Part shown: piece after piece, positions 7,900 to 11,019 of the stretch
Position numbering within the stretch: the stretch's first letter is position 1
How the letters are laid out: the number at the start of each line of letters is the position of its first letter
Notes under the pieces: generated by a model
Database searches by the model: none
Seen by the model: only the letters and a program-made list of their open reading frames with translations
What the model was told of the DNA's origin: nothing
Translations under genes and position numbers: made by a program
Source of the DNA: an uncultured Actinomycetes bacterium
Lineage (GTDB): Bacteria > Actinomycetota > Aquicultoria > CAJVYJ01
Direction of reading: 5' to 3'
DNA: 11,019 nt
Assembly: GCA_913009475.1 (NCBI GenBank)
Contig: CAJVYJ010000045.1
Span: 1 to 11,019, forward strand

Positions 7900-7904
7900 G
7901 GAGG
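7900..7904 (+). promoter_or_regulatory. Shine-Dalgarno of the REC-GAF gene
   Basis: GGAGG lies 6 bases before the ATG at 7911 and 5 bases after the cheB stop. It fixes the start of the response regulator and indicates efficient independent initiation within the operon. Confidence 0.75.
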
Positions 7905-7910
7905 CAGCTG

Positions 7911-8783
7911 ATGAAAAAGAAAATTCTAGTGGTAGAAGATAGTCCCACCCAGGCACAACGAGCGCAGTTAATATTGCAAAGCTGCGGTTATGAAGTCAAG
8001 TGGGTGCAAGACGGTCTTGAAGGCCTTGAGGAAACATCGTCGTATAATCCGGATATGGTGGTAACGGATGTGAAGATGCCGAACATGAACGGTTATCAGA
8101 TGACGCGCGAATTAAAATCCAGGCCGGAAACAAAAAAAATACCCGTGTTGATGTTGACTACAAAAAACGAAGTCAATGATATTATTAAAGGTTTGGAAGC
8201 AGGGGCTGACAATTTTATTACGAAGCCGTATGAGAGCAGTTTTTTAATACAGAGGGTTGAAAATATCTTCAGTAATTTAGCTCTGCGGCAAAAAGGAAAA
8301 TTAAAAGAAGATAGAGAGCTGGAAAATTTAAAAGATAAGATCGTTCTGACAACCGATCGCAAACAAATATTGGAAATATTATTGTCCGCCATAAGCGTAG
8401 TTATCCACTGCAATGTAATCGGTATATTTCTTCTAAGCGAAGTCAACAAGGACTCCCTGCTTATGGTCTCATTGCAGCAGCTCTCGAAGACCAGCAGCTT
8501 GGATCTCAGAGATAAGATACTAGCTGCGGCGGAAGCTTTAGTGGATGAGGAGATATCAACTACCGGAGTTCGTATTACCTCGATTGTCAAAAATAAAGAG
8601 TTTCCCAGGCTGACGGGTAGTTTCAACTCCTTTATAAGCGTACCGCTTATTAGCGAGGGGAAAGTAATTGGAATCTTAACAGCCGCCAACGAGGCCAGTA
8701 ACTCTTTTAACGCTGATGACGTTAAGTATTTATTTATGATGGGCTCAGAATCGTCAGCGGCGTTAAATCGCATAAGCAGATGA
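7911..8783 (+). CDS. Response regulator with receiver and GAF domain, no catalytic output
   Basis: Probably the diffusible phosphate acceptor of this CheA. Its 290 residues begin with a complete receiver (1-123): E9/D10, phospho-accepting D53 in VVTDVKMP, T83 and K105 in ITKPYE. A charged helical linker (124-145) follows, then a GAF-like domain (about 146-288) with FISVPLISEGKVIGILTAAN (241-260), the usual central GAF strand pattern, and a closing helix. There is no DNA-binding, GGDEF, EAL or HD-GYP segment, so output must be through protein contact or a ligand bound by GAF. It occupies the position where WspR (REC-GGDEF) would be expected. Downstream are a small unknown protein and a GGDEF enzyme with its own GAF domain, which makes control of that enzyme the obvious hypothesis. 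Function beyond phosphate reception is inferred. Confidence 0.9.
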   Translation: MKKKILVVEDSPTQAQRAQLILQSCGYEVKWVQDGLEGLEETSSYNPDMVVTDVKMPNMNGYQMTRELKSRPETKKIPVLMLTTKNEVNDIIKGLEAGADNFITKPYESSFLIQRVENIFSNLALRQKGKLKEDRELENLKDKIVLTTDRKQILEILLSAISVVIHCNVIGIFLLSEVNKDSLLMVSLQQLSKTSSLDLRDKILAAAEALVDEEISTTGVRITSIVKNKEFPRLTGSFNSFISVPLISEGKVIGILTAANEASNSFNADDVKYLFMMGSESSAALNRISR

Positions 8784-8811
8784 CCGGTAGATAAATGAGG
8801 AAGAGGCAAGG

Positions 8812-9207
8812 ATGATGAATGAAGAAAAAAACAGCTCAGCCGGGACAGCGTATCTTAAATCCGCCAGCGGGGACAGTGGGAAGATTATAGAGATATATGA
8901 CGATCTCTTGCAGACTGTATGGGATAAAATATTACCGACCTTAGGCATTGTGACAGTGATGACTATTACTGAGCGGGCCATTGCCAAAACAGAAAAAAAA
9001 TATTCTTTTATGGGGGCGTTAAAGGTTACCGAGAAAGGGATTGCTTTTACCGATGGTATAACTTTATTAAGTTCTCAAAATGATGAAAATCTTAAAAACG
9101 CCTTTAAAGTCGTGGTCTGCAACCTGTTTGATATTTTAGCCAAACTGACCGGCAATATCTTGGTAAATCAGTTGATGCGCGAAGTCGAGGGAATTGAGAT
9201 AGATTAA
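8812..9207 (+). CDS. Small predicted helical protein of unknown function
   Basis: I do not recognise this 131-residue protein with confidence. It has no signal peptide or membrane segment. After a polar N-terminus (1-22) there is a block with amphipathic, mostly helical character (about 23-60: IYDDLLQTVWDKILPTLG, then VTVMTITERAIAKTEKKY), a short strand-like part (LKVTEKGIAFTDG, 70-82), and a second helical block (about 94-128) containing LTGNILVNQLMREVE (112-126). The regular hydrophobic pattern and the codon use, like that of its neighbours, indicate a real gene. GAGG (8803-8806) precedes the ATG at 8812; the next codon-pair ATG at 8815 is an equally possible start. The following cyclase gene begins 3 bp after its stop, so the two are probably translated together. 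Its place between the REC-GAF regulator and the cyclase suggests an adaptor or a small sensor, by context only. Confidence 0.75.
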   Translation: MMNEEKNSSAGTAYLKSASGDSGKIIEIYDDLLQTVWDKILPTLGIVTVMTITERAIAKTEKKYSFMGALKVTEKGIAFTDGITLLSSQNDENLKNAFKVVVCNLFDILAKLTGNILVNQLMREVEGIEID

Positions 9208-9210
9208 ACA

Positions 9211-10914
9211 ATGATAAATAGTTTTAAGAAAAAATCAATATTTTTTATTATTTTAATAGGACTTATACCTTTGCTTAGCGGAGTGCTGGTGAGTGTACTT
9301 TTTAGTATAGGCCAATTAAGCACAGGCTACTTGATGTGGATGATCACCGCCATTACTACCGTTTTGATTATCTCTATCAGTATTCCGTTAGTTAGAGTCA
9401 TCGGTCAGCCTATTGCCGAGGTCTCATCCCTATGTCAAGAGATAGTCCATGGTGATTTGCCGACTAAGGTTGAAATTACTTGCAAAGATGAGATCGGCGC
9501 CGTCGCGGAGTCGCTGAGTAAAATCGCCAGTTTTTTGCATGATACTAAAATCAAACTGGATCTTTCAGAAAGAAAATACCAATTACTGATGGAGGGGGCT
9601 AACGATGCCATAATATTATTGGATTCAGAGAATGGACGGATAATTAAATCAAATAAAAAATGTGAAGAGTTGACCGGTTTCTCTGAAAATGAATTGTTGA
9701 AGATGAAATTCGATGACCTGCATCCGGAAGCTGAAGCCAAGTATCTTAATAATTTTATTTCCAAGCTTAAAGAGGTAGGTAGGCTGAGCTTGAATGACCT
9801 GGTTTTAGCTAAAAAAAATGGTGATCTGGCCTGGGTGGATACGAGCAGCAGTTATATTGAATACGGTTGTTCAGGCGTTATACAATCGATATTCAGAGAT
9901 AACACAGAAAGAAAGAGAAAATTTGTTTTATCAGAAAAAGAGATATCTTTTATTCATGAGATGAGTCGAGTTTTACCTCTCTTCCAAGACTTCGATAAAG
10001 TTATGGATAAAATCTTGAATAAATTGGCGGAGACGCTGAGTTTCAACGCTTTTGTCTTGATTATTTCTGAAAACGAGACAACGAAAGCATTAATATATGT
10101 CTCTAATAATGAGAAGAAAATATTTTTAAGTAATATAAGAAAAATAGCCGCTGACGTTCTAAATGAAATCAATGATATTAATGATAAACAAGTGATTGAG
10201 TTTGAGATCAGGGAACGTCGATATATTAAGGCTGCCGATGAGGATATGGTCGGTTCACAAATTATGCTGCCTTTATCTATATCGGATGGCATGGCCGGCC
10301 TGTTCAGTGATAAGCCGGAAGCTTTCAATAAAGAAGATATTTCGCTTTTTTCTACTTTAGTCAGCGGCATATCGTCAATATATATCGCCTATAAGGCTTA
10401 TTGCCAAGTTCAAGAGCTCTCAGTCACCGACCATCTGACCGGCTTGTTTAATCGTCGTAAGTTCTTTGATGAACTCGAGAAGGAAGTCGAGCGCTCCAAT
10501 CGTTATCGTTCAAAGCTATCACTGATCATGCTTGATATTGACCATTTTAAAGACATCAATGATAAATACGGCCATCAAGCCGGCGATGTCGTTTTGCGTC
10601 ATTTAGCTAAGACACTGCTAATCAATACTCGTAAAACCGATGTTACCGCCCGGTATGGCGGAGAAGAATTTATAATCATGCTGACGGAGACAGGCATGGC
10701 CGGCGCCTTGGATGTAGCTAAAAGAATCAACAAACAAGTGGAGCTGCATGAAGTCAAAACCGCGGCCGGGATTGTCCATTTCACGGTCAGCCTCGGTCTG
10801 GCGGAGCATGAGAGTAGCGATAGCGCCGATAGTTTGCTGGGACGAGCTGATACGGCTCTCTACCAGGCAAAAGGTAATGGGCGTAACCGCGTCGAATATT
10901 TAATCAGCGCTTAA
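9211..10914 (+). CDS. Membrane-anchored HAMP-PAS-GAF-GGDEF diguanylate cyclase
   Basis: It makes cyclic-di-GMP from two GTP at the cytoplasmic face of the membrane and is the likely output of the operon. The 567 residues contain two transmembrane helices (about 9-32 and 41-63) with only a very short loop between them, a HAMP region (about 62-115, CKDEIGAVAESL), a PAS domain (about 120-235), a GAF-like domain (about 243-398) and a GGDEF domain (402-567). The latter has DHLTGLFNRR (407-416), the metal/GTP block DIDHFKDIND (442-451), the active-site signature GGEEF (483-487) and an intact inhibitory I-site RxxD (R474-D477), so it should be active and product-inhibited. It has no receiver domain, unlike WspR. 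The start lies 3 bp after the preceding stop with no strong SD, implying translational coupling. It ends 18 bp before the adapter and is complete. Confidence 0.95.
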   Translation: MINSFKKKSIFFIILIGLIPLLSGVLVSVLFSIGQLSTGYLMWMITAITTVLIISISIPLVRVIGQPIAEVSSLCQEIVHGDLPTKVEITCKDEIGAVAESLSKIASFLHDTKIKLDLSERKYQLLMEGANDAIILLDSENGRIIKSNKKCEELTGFSENELLKMKFDDLHPEAEAKYLNNFISKLKEVGRLSLNDLVLAKKNGDLAWVDTSSSYIEYGCSGVIQSIFRDNTERKRKFVLSEKEISFIHEMSRVLPLFQDFDKVMDKILNKLAETLSFNAFVLIISENETTKALIYVSNNEKKIFLSNIRKIAADVLNEINDINDKQVIEFEIRERRYIKAADEDMVGSQIMLPLSISDGMAGLFSDKPEAFNKEDISLFSTLVSGISSIYIAYKAYCQVQELSVTDHLTGLFNRRKFFDELEKEVERSNRYRSKLSLIMLDIDHFKDINDKYGHQAGDVVLRHLAKTLLINTRKTDVTARYGGEEFIIMLTETGMAGALDVAKRINKQVELHEVKTAAGIVHFTVSLGLAEHESSDSADSLLGRADTALYQAKGNGRNRVEYLISA

Positions 10915-10932
10915 GCGTGAGCGCGTGAGCGC
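10915..10932. repeat. Tandem 8-bp repeat GCGTGAGC at the genomic end
   Basis: Two copies of GCGTGAGC plus a GC start immediately after the cyclase stop and run up to the adapter. The 10-bp palindrome CGCTTAAGCG (10908-10917) spans the stop codon, and GCGCT (10907-10911) can pair with AGCGC (10920-10924). The array may continue into genome missing here. Being GC-rich it differs from the flanking DNA; a terminator cannot be called because the following sequence is adapter. Confidence 0.6.
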
Positions 10933-10990
10933 AGATCGGAAGAGCGTCGTGTAGGGAAAGAGTGTAGATCTCGGTGGTCGCCGTATCATT
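10933..10990 (-). other. Illumina universal (P5) adapter, reverse complement
   Basis: Starts AGATCGGAAGAGCGTCGTGT and ends GTATCATT, the exact reverse complement of the 58-base adapter at the left end. This is what a second read shows when it runs through a short insert. It is synthetic and must be trimmed; genomic sequence ends at about 10932. Confidence 0.98.
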
Positions 10991-11019
10991 AAAAAAAAAA
11001 AGCAAAAAATCACTGAGCC
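10991..11019. other. A-rich tail beyond the adapter (artefact)
   Basis: A run of A with a few other bases follows the end of the adapter. Base calls of this type appear when a read continues past the end of its template. It should not be read as a poly-A or terminator signal. Confidence 0.88.

Noticed and set aside
8096..8809. 237-codon open frame on the minus strand
   Set aside because: It is antisense to the well-supported REC-GAF gene and has no recognisable motif or plausible operon context.
64..10990. Perfect 58-bp terminal inverted repeats, as in a composite transposon or phage-like element
   Set aside because: The repeat is the Illumina universal adapter sequence, and there is no transposase or integrase in the window.
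10991..11019. A-rich 3' tail resembling a terminator or poly-A
   Set aside because: It follows the adapter and is the run-off signal of the read.

Overview
The window is one assembled contig of a bacterial chemosensory operon with sequencing-adapter sequence at both ends. Bases 64-121 match the Illumina universal (P5) adapter exactly, and 10933-10990 are its perfect reverse complement. The T-rich bases 1-63 and A-rich bases 10991-11019 outside them look like base calls past the end of the adapter. Only about 122-10932 (about 10.8 kb) should be treated as genome. Neither end is a natural boundary.

The organism cannot be named from the sequence. It is a bacterium using the standard code (TAA and TGA both end genes), of moderate to slightly AT-rich composition by eye, with good AGGAGG-type ribosome-binding sites. 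No rRNA, tRNA, CRISPR or insertion sequence is present. The style fits an uncultured or metagenome-derived lineage.

All nine genes lie on the + strand with short gaps (3-79 bp), so they probably form one operon. The order is: cheW (5'-truncated by the contig end), cheR with C-terminal TPRs, a second cheW with an N-terminal extension, a membrane chemoreceptor with two HAMP units, a cheA-REC hybrid kinase, cheB, a REC-GAF response regulator, a small protein I do not recognise, and a membrane-anchored HAMP-PAS-GAF-GGDEF diguanylate cyclase. The region contains no stand-alone cheY, cheC, cheD or cheZ and no flagellar genes.

The gene set resembles the Wsp-type (alternative-function) chemosensory systems that control cyclic-di-GMP: two CheW, a CheR-TPR, a CheA-REC and a CheB with a GGDEF protein as output. 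Two things differ. The receptor gene sits after the second cheW instead of at the head. The single REC-GGDEF output protein (WspR) is absent; its two halves are carried by separate proteins, a REC-GAF regulator with no catalytic output and a GGDEF enzyme with no receiver, with the unknown 131-residue protein encoded between them. My working model is that receptor signals pass through CheW to CheA, phosphate goes to the CheA receiver, CheB and REC-GAF, and REC-GAF, perhaps with the small protein, controls c-di-GMP synthesis by the membrane cyclase. The wiring is inference; the domain assignments are read from the protein sequences.
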